From assembly GCA_020073305.1 (NCBI GenBank), contig JAIQFK010000036.1:1-61913 (forward strand): DNA of 61,913 bases, given 5' to 3'. Shown piece by piece: positions 7,257 through 16,749 of this stretch. The notes beneath the pieces are model-generated. The model saw nothing but the letters and a program-made list of their open reading frames with translations. It had not been told where the DNA came from and searched no databases. Each line of letters starts with the position of its first letter. The stretch's first letter is position 1. The translations under genes were made by a program, and so were the position numbers. This DNA comes from Terriglobia bacterium (GTDB lineage: Bacteria > Acidobacteriota > Terriglobia > Bryobacterales > Bryobacteraceae).

Positions 7257-9152
7257 ATGATCATGTCCTGGAAACTCCTGGTTCCGCTCATCGGAAGCGT
7301 GCTTCTTGCGCCAGCGCAGCCGTCCCAAGTCGAGAAGATCAGCGCCAGTGTCTCAGTGGTACATGGTCCAGTGAACGGTGTTGTAATTGAACGCAATGGA
7401 GAAGTGCTGGCCATCTATGGTGATCCGCGCCAGAAGCCAGTCAGGGCAAAGCAGGTTCTGTTTACGCATCATCGGCGCGACGTAGCGTGGGGCGGGCGGC
7501 AGCTCGTCGAAGGTGGCGCCGAAGCGGTTGCGCCAGAGGCGGAGAAGGCGCTTTTCAATGATGTTGCACAGTTCTGGGAGCACTACAGAACCGCTCGTTT
7601 CCACGATTATGCGAACCAATCCAGCCGCATTCTCGCCGAACCGATCCCGCTGGCCAGGACGGTACGCGGCGGCGACACCATCGACTGGCACGGTCTGACC
7701 ATCGAGGTGATCGAGACGCCCGGCTATACGCGGGGCGCAGTGTCTTACCTCTTGGAGGTGGATGGCAAGCGAATCGCCTGCGTCGGAGACCTGATCTACG
7801 GCCGCGGCCAGTTTCTCGATCTGTTCAGTTTGCAGGACGCGATTCCCCAAGTGCAGGAGGATGGTTATCATGGGTGGGCCGCGCGTGCCGGCGACGTCGT
7901 CCAAAGCCTGCGCAGGATCGCGGAGCGGAAGCCGGATATTTTGATCCCGTCGCGGGGGCCGGTGATCCACGATCCGGCTGAAGCGATCAACGCTCTCATT
8001 CGCCGGCTTCAAGGAGCGTTCGCCAGTCACTTCGCTATCGATGCACTGCGCTGGTATCGCGGTGACGACAAGATACGTGCCATGGCCGCGCGTGTTGTTG
8101 GACCAACGCCGGTCCAATGGATGCCACTGGCGGAGAAGGTCCAGGAAAAGCTGCCGGAATGGATCCTGCCCATCACGAACTCGCGCCTGATCGTTTCACG
8201 CACAGGTGCGGCGTTTCTGGTGGACTGCGGCAATCCTCAGGTGGTCCGAGAAGTAAAGCGGCTGAAGCGTGACGGCGTCATCAAGCAGCTGGACGGGATC
8301 TATATCACGCATTACCACGACGACCATTCCGACATGGCGCAGGCCGCGGCCGACGAATTCCATTGCCCTATCTACTTCTGCCGCGAAATGCGCGACATTC
8401 TGGAGCATCCCGAGGCATATCGTATGCCGTGTTTGACGCCGAATGCCATCCGCAGCATCCGTGTTATGGAGGATGGCACAAGGCAGCGTTGGAACGAATT
8501 CGAATTCACTTACTCTTACTTTCCCGGCCAGACCATTTACCACGGCGGACTTGCCGCCAAGAACGACAACGGCCAGACGGTCTTCTTTGCCGGTGACTCA
8601 TTTACGCCCACGGGAATGGACGACTACTGCCTGCTGAACCGAAACTTCCTTGCACCCGAGAAGGGTTTTCTAGATTGCTTGCACATGATTCGCGGGATGC
8701 CAGGCGACTCTCTTCTGATCAACCAGCACGTGGCGCCGGCATTTCGCTTTTCGCCGCAGCAGATAGACTTCATGATAGAAACGTTGCAGAAGCGCCGAGA
8801 AGTGCTGGCGGAACTGCTTCCGTGGGATGATCCGAACTTCGGAGTGGACGAGCAGTGGGCGCGTTTTTACCCCTACACAGCCGACGTCGCGGCAGGCGGG
8901 TATGTAGAGCTGAAGGTGATTCTCCGGAATCATTCGGCATCGCGGCAGGAGTTTCGCGTCACTCCGCATGTGCCGGCGGGCTGGAAAGGGGCGCGAGATC
9001 CGCTCCGCGTATCCGTGGACCCGCGCCAGGAGCGCTCGGTGAGCATTCCGATCACAGTGGGTACGCCTGGGTTGAAGATTGTCACTGCGGACGTGGGTTT
9101 CGGACCGTGGGATTTGCGCGAGTGGATCGAGGCAATGGTCACCGTCAAATGA
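7257..9152 (+). CDS. Tandem metallo-beta-lactamase-fold protein with C-terminal Ig-like domain, secreted
   Basis: This is a protein of about 631 residues with a signal peptide (LLVPLIGSVLLAPAQ). The N-terminal half is an MBL fold with a degenerate metal motif, THHRRDVAWGG, where canonical HxHxDH has lost its second and third His, plus CVGDLIYG. A second MBL fold from about residue 300 has a perfect motif, THYHDDH, followed by FAGDSFTP and NQHV. The last ~100 residues are a beta-sandwich resembling NEW3/Ig modules. Metal-dependent hydrolase activity is expected only from the second domain; the substrate is unknown. ATG 7257 and ATG 7263 are both possible starts. The mutarotase-like gene follows 75 bp later and may be co-transcribed. 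Confidence 0.7.
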   Translation: MIMSWKLLVPLIGSVLLAPAQPSQVEKISASVSVVHGPVNGVVIERNGEVLAIYGDPRQKPVRAKQVLFTHHRRDVAWGGRQLVEGGAEAVAPEAEKALFNDVAQFWEHYRTARFHDYANQSSRILAEPIPLARTVRGGDTIDWHGLTIEVIETPGYTRGAVSYLLEVDGKRIACVGDLIYGRGQFLDLFSLQDAIPQVQEDGYHGWAARAGDVVQSLRRIAERKPDILIPSRGPVIHDPAEAINALIRRLQGAFASHFAIDALRWYRGDDKIRAMAARVVGPTPVQWMPLAEKVQEKLPEWILPITNSRLIVSRTGAAFLVDCGNPQVVREVKRLKRDGVIKQLDGIYITHYHDDHSDMAQAAADEFHCPIYFCREMRDILEHPEAYRMPCLTPNAIRSIRVMEDGTRQRWNEFEFTYSYFPGQTIYHGGLAAKNDNGQTVFFAGDSFTPTGMDDYCLLNRNFLAPEKGFLDCLHMIRGMPGDSLLINQHVAPAFRFSPQQIDFMIETLQKRREVLAELLPWDDPNFGVDEQWARFYPYTADVAAGGYVELKVILRNHSASRQEFRVTPHVPAGWKGARDPLRVSVDPRQERSVSIPITVGTPGLKIVTADVGFGPWDLREWIEAMVTVK

Positions 9153-9227
9153 GGACGGATGGAAGCCGGTGGCACTGATGAGTCGCCCTGTGCGTAATAG
9201 CAGACTCTGCGTGTATTCGAGGTGATT

Positions 9228-10247
9228 ATGACGAAGACTCTTGTTCTGACCTTGTTGGTGGTGCCCAACGTATCCTTGTGGGCGGCAGATTTTCCGACGG
9301 CCGAGATCACGAACGGCCAGATCCGGGCGCAGGTATACCTGCCCGATGCGAAGAATGGATTCTATCGCGCCACCCGGTTCGATTGGTCGGGAGTGGTCTA
9401 CAGCCTGCAGTACAACGGACACGACTATTACGGGCCGTGGTTCCAGAAGACCGATCCGACGGTGCACGATTTTGTGTATAAAGGCCCGGACATCGTCGCC
9501 AGTCCTTGTACCGCGGTCACCGGTCCCGTCGACGAGTTCGCGCCGCTGGGATGGGACGAAGCAAAACCAGGCGGCACGTTTATCAAGATTGGTGTAGGGG
9601 TTCTCCGCAAGCCGGACGAACGCAAGTATGACAACTACAGACTGTACGAGATCATTGACTCCGGGAAGCGGACGATCCAAAAAAGTTCTGACTCCATCGA
9701 ATTCATTCAGGAGCTGGTCGATTCGTCTTCGGGCTATGGCTACAGCTACAGTAAGTCCGTGCGGCTGGTGAACGGCGGGCCGGAGATGGTGCTGGAGCAC
9801 AGTCTGAGAAATACTGGCACCCGTGCCATCCGGACCAGCGTCTACAATCACAATTTTCTCGTGCTGGACGGGCAGCCGCCGGGTCCGGGACTTGTAATTA
9901 CCGTTCCGTTTCCGATTCAGACAAGGCGACCTCCTAACAAGGAACTGGCCGAAATTCGAGGAAACCAGATCGTTTATCTGAAGACGTTGGAGAAGCAGGA
10001 CATCGTAACAACGCCGCTGCGGGGGTTTAGTGAGAGCCCGAAAGACAACGAAATTCGCATCGAGAACCACAGACTAGGCGCGGGCATGAAAATTACCGGG
10101 GACCGTCCACTATCCAGCGAATCGCTATGGTCGATCCGGGCCGTGGTCGCGATGGAGCCCTTCATCTCTGTGTCAATCGAGCCCGCGAAGGAATTCGCCT
10201 GGAAGAGTACGTACAACTACTACACTGTGGAGGCGGCGGCAAAGTGA
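9228..10247 (+). CDS. Galactose-mutarotase-like secreted protein
   Basis: The 339-residue protein has a signal peptide (LVLTLLVVPNVSLWAADF) and a beta-supersandwich. Motifs such as NGFYRATRFDWSG, LEHSLRNTG and VYNHNFLVLDG resemble aldose-1-epimerase-like and related carbohydrate-binding folds. The asparagine- and histidine-rich YNHNF turn is in the position used for sugar binding in that fold. Activity is not certain, since stand-alone members of this family in acidobacteria are uncharacterised. The start at ATG 9228 is preferred because GAGGTG lies just upstream; a GTG at 9222 overlaps that site. A hairpin follows at 10289. Confidence 0.6.
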   Translation: MTKTLVLTLLVVPNVSLWAADFPTAEITNGQIRAQVYLPDAKNGFYRATRFDWSGVVYSLQYNGHDYYGPWFQKTDPTVHDFVYKGPDIVASPCTAVTGPVDEFAPLGWDEAKPGGTFIKIGVGVLRKPDERKYDNYRLYEIIDSGKRTIQKSSDSIEFIQELVDSSSGYGYSYSKSVRLVNGGPEMVLEHSLRNTGTRAIRTSVYNHNFLVLDGQPPGPGLVITVPFPIQTRRPPNKELAEIRGNQIVYLKTLEKQDIVTTPLRGFSESPKDNEIRIENHRLGAGMKITGDRPLSSESLWSIRAVVAMEPFISVSIEPAKEFAWKSTYNYYTVEAAAK

Positions 10248-10288
10248 ACCGTCAAACTAGAATCTGTACCGGCGAACGTGTGAGTGCC

Positions 10289-10311
10289 GGGCCGGACATG
10301 ATGTCCGGCCC
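10289..10311 (+). terminator. Strong hairpin downstream of the mutarotase-like gene
   Basis: GGGCCGGACAT pairs with ATGTCCGGCCC around a single G, giving at least nine GC-rich pairs, 41 bp after the stop codon at 10247. There is no T-tract, so it may be a weak or Rho-assisted terminator, or a transcript-stabilising structure. It is symmetrical and could work on either strand. Confidence 0.45.
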
Positions 10312-10402
10312 CTACATCGCAGCCATCAAGGCATGCCTCGCCCCCCTGCCGTTCGCGTCGCTTTCGAAATCGCCGGGACAGCTTGCTAGCTGCTAACAAG
10401 AA

Positions 10403-10422
10403 CCGGGCGTGTTTGAGCCCGG
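10403..10422 (-). terminator. Hairpin after the PKS stop codon, end of the exopolysaccharide operon
   Basis: CCGGGC at 10403-10408 pairs with GCCCGG at 10417-10422 across an 8-nt loop. Read in the direction of the PKS gene it is followed by TTCTTGTT, a short U-rich run, and lies about 70 bp beyond the PKS stop. This makes it a plausible intrinsic terminator for the long minus-strand operon. Confidence 0.5.
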
Positions 10423-10493
10423 AAAGGAGGGGCAGCGCCTACTTTACGGCGTGCTTTGAGTGGAGGTGAAGAGACCCTTGTGGACGCCGGGGT

Positions 10494-13400
10494 TCACCGC
10501 TGTGAAAGCGCTTCGATCTCGCTCTCCGCGGATTTTCCGGCCAATGCTTTGTCGATGCAATACCTCAGCTTCTCAGCCAAAACCCGGACATTCGGCTCTT
10601 TGGCTATGGTGAGGTGATGGCCGGGCACGTCGACGACATCGACGCCGCCATCCGCTAGCCCGCCCCATCCGAGAAAGTAATCGTCGCGATCTCGGACGTC
10701 ACGCTCGGCGCAGCGAAGGAGCGTAATCCTCCCCGGATAAACGCGCGGGACGTAATTAGCGGCTGCAAACCTGTTCGCTTCGACGATCGTGCTCAGGGGC
10801 ACCGGTATTGGGCGTCCGATCATGCTGTACACTCTGTTGCGGGTTCGCAAACCCTTGGCCCGCAGCCGGCCTTTCAGGTATTCCATCCCTCCCGGTTGGA
10901 AGAACAGCTTTTTCACTCTCAACCTGTAAAGTTCAAGCCGTTCGAGCGGAGTGGGAGGACGCTGCCAATAACGCCATTCAATGGTATCAATGAAGGCCAC
11001 CAGGGCGACTTCTTCCCCCTGCGCCTGGAGTTGCTGAGCTACCTCAAACGCGACCAGGCCGCCAAACGAGTAGCCTCCTAAATAGTAGGGGCCGTGCGGC
11101 TGTACCGACCGGATCGCCGGCAGATAGCTGCTGCCAATGTCTTCCATGCGTGTCAGGAAGGGCTGTTTTCCATCGAGGCCCTGGGGCTGCAGACCGTAGA
11201 CGGGTTGATCCTGCCCCATATATCGCGCGATGGTTTCGAAGGTCAGTACGTTGCCTCCCCAGCCGCCGACAAAGTAAATCGGCGGCCTGGAGCCTTGCGG
11301 TTGGATGGGCACCAGCGACGACCACGGTTTGGGTCCGACCTCCGCCGTCTTGCGTGCTGCCCGGACTACGTTCGCCAACTTCTCGATGGTCCGAGCCTCA
11401 AATAGCGTCGCGAGGCCAAGATCCACATCGTAGGCTTTCTTGATCTTGGCGAAGAGCCTCACGGCCACGAGGGAGTGCCCACCTAGTTCGAAGAAATCGT
11501 CGTGCACTCCGACTCCGTCCGCACCCAGTAACTCCGCCCACCAGCCCGCCAAAGCGTTCTCCATCTCGTCTCGCGGAGCCGTCCCGGCGTTCGCCGGGTC
11601 GGAGCGGGGGGCGCGATCCGGCGGCTTCGCCAGCACCGAGAGTCTTTCCGGATTCAGCCTGGAGACTATAACGTGCGGGCCAATGCCATCTGTGGACAGT
11701 ATCCGCAGCAAAGCCTCGCTGCCTTGCTCGGACGAGATACCCTCTTCGAGCCGCCGATCGAGCAGGCTCGCTTCCGATGAAAACGCCATGCCGGAATGAG
11801 AACTGCCGTTTTTCCGGACGTTGCCGGCCAGGAGGGCCCCCGGATCGTTGATGCGCCGTACCGCGAAACCCTCGATATCGATAAGAGCGCGACCCGCCGC
11901 ATTCATGACGGTGATGTCGAATATTACAATCCCTTGCTGTTCGTTCCCGCCGCGAGGCCGAATGTGGCTATAGCAGACGGCCGGCAGCCGGTCCCAGATC
12001 GTGAGCTTCTCGTAGGAGAACGGCAAGTACAAATCGTCCGAGGATTCATACCCGGGGATCAGATAGAGCGCCGACCCTGTCGCGAGATCGAACAGAGCCG
12101 GGTGAATCCGGCACGTCTCGAGGTCACCACGGAACTCCTCAGCGAGTTCCAGAACGGACAAGGCTTCATTCTTGCCTACACGAATCTGCTTCAGGTTCCT
12201 CCAGCGCGGACCAAACTCGAAATACTTCTCCTGTTTGGTTCGCTGGTTCGCAAAATGGATCTCCCGGCTATTGCACCTCGCGGAGATCTCGTTCAATTTG
12301 AACGTCTCGGCCACTTCGCCAACCGGGTGGCGCGCCTGGCCGAATGCATATTCTTCCCACTGGGCACCATCCGCCGGCTTCGCGATCACGGAAAAGCGGG
12401 AACCTTGCTGGTTCCTTTGGAGAAGAAGCCGGATCTCCCTGGATTCCGCAGACCCCAAGGTGAGAGGCGCCAGAAAGAACACGTCCCGTAGTTCAATCGG
12501 TAGGGAGCTGCCATCAACGGCAGCGGTGGCCATTTCCAGGTATCCTGTGCCCGGAAACAGGGCCTCTCCCCCACGAAAACGATGCTCCTTGAATACCCAG
12601 TGCGTGTCCCAACGATATCGGCCCGAATAAATCGTTTCGTGAAGATTGTCGCTCATGCGGCCACCCAGCACAGGATGTCCCTGTGCTGTTGACCCGTTTT
12701 GATCCAGCGCACCGGCGGCCAGACCGGCGTCGCTCCACAGGCTCCAACTGACCGCGACGGTCAGCCGGCCGTTAGACGCCGCCCTGGCTTGCGCAAAAGC
12801 GTTGAGAAATGCGTTGGCCGCCGCATAGTCGACCTGGCCGACCGGTGGTACCAGTGCGCTGATGGACGAGAACAGGACGAGAAAATCGAGACTCGCGTCC
12901 GCCAGCAACCTGTCGAGCACCAAAGTCCCCTTGACCTTGGGCTCCAGCACCCGTTGAGCTGAGTCCCGCGCCTTGAGTTGAATGAGGCCGTCGTCCAGGA
13001 CACCGGCGGCATGAAAAACACCGTGAAGAGTACCGAACCGCTCCCGCGTCTGTGCGATCACCTCCCGCATCTGTTCGTAATTCGCTACGTCGGCGGCGGC
13101 CACCAGCACCTCAGAACCTGCCTTTTCGAGTTCGCGAACCTTGCGAATCTTCCAGCAAATCGGGTCGTCGGCATCATGCGTGCCAAGAAAAGACTCCCAA
13201 TGCTCGCGGGGGGGCAGGGCTGTGTGGCCCGTGAGCACCAGCCGCGCATGAAACTTTTTCGCCAGACAATCGGCGACAACCATGCCGATGCTGCCCAGGC
13301 CGCCCGTTATGAGATAGACGCCGTTCTCCCTCAAGCGGCTGCGAGCGGGCACGGCGGTGCTTCTTTCGCGCGCAAAGGCGGGGACCCATCGTTCGCGGCC

Positions 13401-16400
13401 GCGGTATGCCACGGTGGACTCGATGCGCGGCTCAGCGAGTTCCTCGAGGATCTGCTCAGGCGCAGACTCATGAGGCAGAGCGATATCGATGTTCTGGCAG
13501 GCGATGCCAGGGAACTCCTTGGGTATCAACTTGCACGGGCCGAGAAGCATCGCGCTTTCAGGATGGAGTACGGCTTCTCCGTTGACGGGTTGCATTCCAC
13601 TGGACACAACCGCCAGCCGGAACTGGCCGATATCCCGCTCGCCAAAGGCCTGCGCCAGAAAGAGCAGACTGTAGAAGCAGAGGTTCTCGGCTTCCTCGAT
13701 GGAATCAAGCCCGGTTGGCGCGCTCACCGCCCACAGATGCAAGATCTTCTGCGGAACGCTGTCCCGCGACACCAAATCGGCGACCAGCGCGTCATAATCC
13801 TCGCGCCGGGCCGGATTGAGCAGGTATTTTCCGTCTTCCAGGCGGGCAAAGTGAGTGCCTCGTTTAACGGTAACCACCTGCTGACCGCTTGCCACCAGCC
13901 GTTCCTGGAGTCGTGTCCCCAACGGGCTGTCGCTGAAGATCAGCCATCGAGACGTACTGACAGGCTGCGCGACCGGGCCCAGTGGCGCGCGCTTCCAGGT
14001 GACGTCGTAGAACCAGTCCGCGGCGACCGACATAGCTGGTTGCGTGACGGCACCGAACGCGTGGGAACCCGGCTCTATCCAATGACGCTGGCGCTCGAAG
14101 GGATATGTGGGCAGAGGCACGCGGTAGCCCGCATCCGGCTCTCGAAATGCTGCCCAGTCTACTTGTGCGCCCTCGATCCACAACCGGCCCAGCGTGTTCA
14201 GCAGGACCTGATAGTCCGAATCCTGTTCCTGAACGTGCCGCAATGACTGGAATACCTTCTGCTGTTTCGGCTTTTGCGGATGCTGTTTGGCGAGCGACGC
14301 CAGTGCAGTTCCAGGTCCCACTTCCAGCAGCAACAGGCCGGGATCGCGGAATAGCTCGTCGAGGCCGTCCGCGAATCGCACCGTTCCACGCAAGTGTTTT
14401 ACCCAATACTCAGGATCTCTGGCATCCGCCGCCCTGACCCAGGTTCCGGTCAAGTTGGAAAGGTAGGGGATTTGAGGATCTTTCAGAGTGAAGCGGCGCA
14501 TCGCCTCGGCGAATGGTTTCAGAATCGGATCGACCATCGCAGAGTGAAATGCATGGGACGTATGCAGGCGTCGATGCGGAATATCGCGGCGGCTCAGATC
14601 CTTTTCCAGCTCGCCGATCGCCGGGGCGGGGCCGGAGACGACGCACTGCCGCGGCCCGTTGATCGCGGCGATCGCAAGACCTTCGCCCAGAGAAGGAAGC
14701 AGTTCGTGTTCCGCCAGCGACACGGCCGTCATGGCGCCCGGCTGCAGGCCCTGCATGAGACGCCCCCGTATCGCCACGATCGCCAATGCATCCTCGAGTG
14801 AGAACACGCCGGCGAGACACGCCGCCACGTATTCGCCGATACTATGGCCGGCCATGGCCTTGGGCCGGATTCCCCACGACATCCACAACTTCGCCAGCGC
14901 GTATTCGATGACGAATAACGCCGGCTGGGTGATCCCGGTTTGGTTGATTTGCTGGCTGGCTCTGTCGGCTTCTTCTTTCGCCGGATAAACTAGCGTACGC
15001 AAATCCAAACCAAGACTGGGGCTCAGCAGCTCCGCGCAAAGATCCACGTGCTCGCGGAAGACCGGCTCTCTGTCGTAGAGTTCGCGCGCCATATCCACGT
15101 ACTGCGAACCTTGCCCGGAGAAGAGAAACGCGATGGAGCGGCCAGCGCCGTCGGCGACGGACGCCGATCCGGAATCCCGGCTTACCAGCGCCTCCCTGGC
15201 TTCTTGCACGCTGCCGCAAACCAGCATCCGGCGATGCCGGAATTCCTTTCGCCCCAACTGGCAGGTGAAGGAAATGTCGGCCAAATTCAGTTCACGGTGG
15301 CTTGCGATGTACGACGCGAGGTTGGAGCTCATGGTGTCCAGCGCACTCGCCGACTTGGCGGATAGCACCACCAACTGCCGGGGCCGCGACCTTCCTGCCC
15401 GAGCGGTTTCGGGGGCTTCTTCCAGGATGACGTGAGCGTTAGTGCCCCCGATTCCCAGCGACGTAACCGCGGCCCGGCGAACTGCGCCGTGCGCCTCCCA
15501 CTCGCGCAATTGGGCATTGACGTAGAACGGGCTGTTGGCAAAATCAATCAGCGGGTTCGGCTTTTCGAAATGCAGGCTCGGCGGCAACTGACGGCCCTTC
15601 AGCGCCAGCACCGTTTTGATGAAGCCCGCCACGCCGGCCGCGCTATCCAGATGGCCAATGTTGGTCTTGACGGATCCAATGGCGCAGTATCCCTTCGCCT
15701 GCGTGCTCTGACGAAAAGCCTGAGTGAGGGCGCTGATCTCGATCGGATCACCAACTCTAGTGCCGGTCCCGTGGGTTTCTACGTAGGAGATGGATGCGGC
15801 GTCCAGGCCGGCAACCGCTAGAGCTTCGGTGATCACTTCGGCTTGCCCGTCAACGCTGGGTGCGAGGTATCCGACCTTTCTGGATCCGTCGTTATTGATG
15901 GCGGAGCCCTTGATGACGGCATGAATTGCGTCACCATCCCGCAGGGCGTCTCTCAAACGCCGCAATACCACCACACCGGCGCCGCTGCCGAAGATGGTCC
16001 CTGTGGAGCGCGCGTCAAATGCGCGGCAGTGCCCATCTTGCGACAGAATCTCCCCTTCCCGGTACATGTACCCGAGCCCGTGTGGGATCTCGATCGTCAC
16101 GCCGCCCGCCAAGGCCATATCGCACTCGTGGTTGAGCAGGCTCTGGCAGGCCATGTGAATCGCCACCAGCGACGTGGAGCAGGCGGTTTGAATGTTGATG
16201 CTCGGCCCACGCAGGTTCAATTGATAAGAGACGCGCGTGGCAAGGACATCTTTGTCGTTCCCGGTCTGCCGGATCAAAAACAACCCCGCACTCTCGACCA
16301 GCTCCCGATTGGTCAGAAGGTTGTACAGCATGTAGGCGCTCATGCCCGATCCGGCATAGACGCCGATAGATCCCTTAAAGGTGTCGGGAACGTGTCCGGC

Positions 16401-16709
16401 GTGCTCCAGGGCCTCCCAGGCGCATTCCAGGAAGTGCCGGTGCTGGGGATCCATAATCGCCGCGTCCTTTGGGCTGAAGCCAAAGAACGAAGCGTCGAAC
16501 AGTTCGATATCCTCGAGGACCGCGCCCGCTTTGATGTAGTTCGGATCGCGAAGGAGATCGGGGCTCGCGCCCGCCGCCCGTAGCTCCTGGTCGCTCAGGG
16601 CCCTGACAGATTCGACAGCTCCGCGCAGATTGTTCCAGAACTCTCCGACGTTGCGAGCGCCCGGAAATCGTCCGGCCATGCCAACCACGGCGATAGCGTT
16701 AGTTTCCAT
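10494..16709 (-). CDS. Single-module type I polyketide synthase KS-AT-KR-DH-ACP-TE
   Basis: The 2071-residue protein has a ketosynthase (1-430; Cys in TACSTS ~177, His in VETHGTGT ~313 and NIGHLDSAAG ~353). The acyltransferase follows (525-835; GHSIGE ~623, HAFHS ~719, the malonyl-CoA pattern). The ketoreductase (about 900-1340) has GGLGSIG, catalytic Ser/Tyr in FSSIS and QVDYAAAN, and the LDD motif of B-type KRs. A dehydratase-like domain (1345-1620) has His in KEHRFRGGEALFPG and Asp in HPALFD; its H-to-P spacing is one residue longer than HxxxGxxxxP. The carrier protein has GGHSL (~1745) and the thioesterase has GYSFGG (~1880). KR before DH is the reverse of the usual order. It is the last gene of the polysaccharide operon, 40 bp after the dehydratase gene. 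No phosphopantetheinyl transferase is in the window, and the product is unknown. Confidence 0.9.
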   Translation of the reverse strand: METNAIAVVGMAGRFPGARNVGEFWNNLRGAVESVRALSDQELRAAGASPDLLRDPNYIKAGAVLEDIELFDASFFGFSPKDAAIMDPQHRHFLECAWEALEHAGHVPDTFKGSIGVYAGSGMSAYMLYNLLTNRELVESAGLFLIRQTGNDKDVLATRVSYQLNLRGPSINIQTACSTSLVAIHMACQSLLNHECDMALAGGVTIEIPHGLGYMYREGEILSQDGHCRAFDARSTGTIFGSGAGVVVLRRLRDALRDGDAIHAVIKGSAINNDGSRKVGYLAPSVDGQAEVITEALAVAGLDAASISYVETHGTGTRVGDPIEISALTQAFRQSTQAKGYCAIGSVKTNIGHLDSAAGVAGFIKTVLALKGRQLPPSLHFEKPNPLIDFANSPFYVNAQLREWEAHGAVRRAAVTSLGIGGTNAHVILEEAPETARAGRSRPRQLVVLSAKSASALDTMSSNLASYIASHRELNLADISFTCQLGRKEFRHRRMLVCGSVQEAREALVSRDSGSASVADGAGRSIAFLFSGQGSQYVDMARELYDREPVFREHVDLCAELLSPSLGLDLRTLVYPAKEEADRASQQINQTGITQPALFVIEYALAKLWMSWGIRPKAMAGHSIGEYVAACLAGVFSLEDALAIVAIRGRLMQGLQPGAMTAVSLAEHELLPSLGEGLAIAAINGPRQCVVSGPAPAIGELEKDLSRRDIPHRRLHTSHAFHSAMVDPILKPFAEAMRRFTLKDPQIPYLSNLTGTWVRAADARDPEYWVKHLRGTVRFADGLDELFRDPGLLLLEVGPGTALASLAKQHPQKPKQQKVFQSLRHVQEQDSDYQVLLNTLGRLWIEGAQVDWAAFREPDAGYRVPLPTYPFERQRHWIEPGSHAFGAVTQPAMSVAADWFYDVTWKRAPLGPVAQPVSTSRWLIFSDSPLGTRLQERLVASGQQVVTVKRGTHFARLEDGKYLLNPARREDYDALVADLVSRDSVPQKILHLWAVSAPTGLDSIEEAENLCFYSLLFLAQAFGERDIGQFRLAVVSSGMQPVNGEAVLHPESAMLLGPCKLIPKEFPGIACQNIDIALPHESAPEQILEELAEPRIESTVAYRGRERWVPAFARERSTAVPARSRLRENGVYLITGGLGSIGMVVADCLAKKFHARLVLTGHTALPPREHWESFLGTHDADDPICWKIRKVRELEKAGSEVLVAAADVANYEQMREVIAQTRERFGTLHGVFHAAGVLDDGLIQLKARDSAQRVLEPKVKGTLVLDRLLADASLDFLVLFSSISALVPPVGQVDYAAANAFLNAFAQARAASNGRLTVAVSWSLWSDAGLAAGALDQNGSTAQGHPVLGGRMSDNLHETIYSGRYRWDTHWVFKEHRFRGGEALFPGTGYLEMATAAVDGSSLPIELRDVFFLAPLTLGSAESREIRLLLQRNQQGSRFSVIAKPADGAQWEEYAFGQARHPVGEVAETFKLNEISARCNSREIHFANQRTKQEKYFEFGPRWRNLKQIRVGKNEALSVLELAEEFRGDLETCRIHPALFDLATGSALYLIPGYESSDDLYLPFSYEKLTIWDRLPAVCYSHIRPRGGNEQQGIVIFDITVMNAAGRALIDIEGFAVRRINDPGALLAGNVRKNGSSHSGMAFSSEASLLDRRLEEGISSEQGSEALLRILSTDGIGPHVIVSRLNPERLSVLAKPPDRAPRSDPANAGTAPRDEMENALAGWWAELLGADGVGVHDDFFELGGHSLVAVRLFAKIKKAYDVDLGLATLFEARTIEKLANVVRAARKTAEVGPKPWSSLVPIQPQGSRPPIYFVGGWGGNVLTFETIARYMGQDQPVYGLQPQGLDGKQPFLTRMEDIGSSYLPAIRSVQPHGPYYLGGYSFGGLVAFEVAQQLQAQGEEVALVAFIDTIEWRYWQRPPTPLERLELYRLRVKKLFFQPGGMEYLKGRLRAKGLRTRNRVYSMIGRPIPVPLSTIVEANRFAAANYVPRVYPGRITLLRCAERDVRDRDDYFLGWGGLADGGVDVVDVPGHHLTIAKEPNVRVLAEKLRYCIDKALAGKSAESEIEALSQR

Positions 16710-16749
16710 AAGTCAGTCAGATTCGGAGTACGAAGATTCAGGCATTTTG

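Noticed and set aside
8670-10070. 466-codon minus-strand open frame
   Set aside because: It is antisense to the MBL and mutarotase-like genes, has Arg/His/Pro-rich composition and no recognisable domain. It is typical of GC-rich shadow frames.
12978-14246. 422-codon plus-strand open frame
   Set aside because: It lies entirely opposite the ketoreductase and linker of the PKS and shows no family motif.
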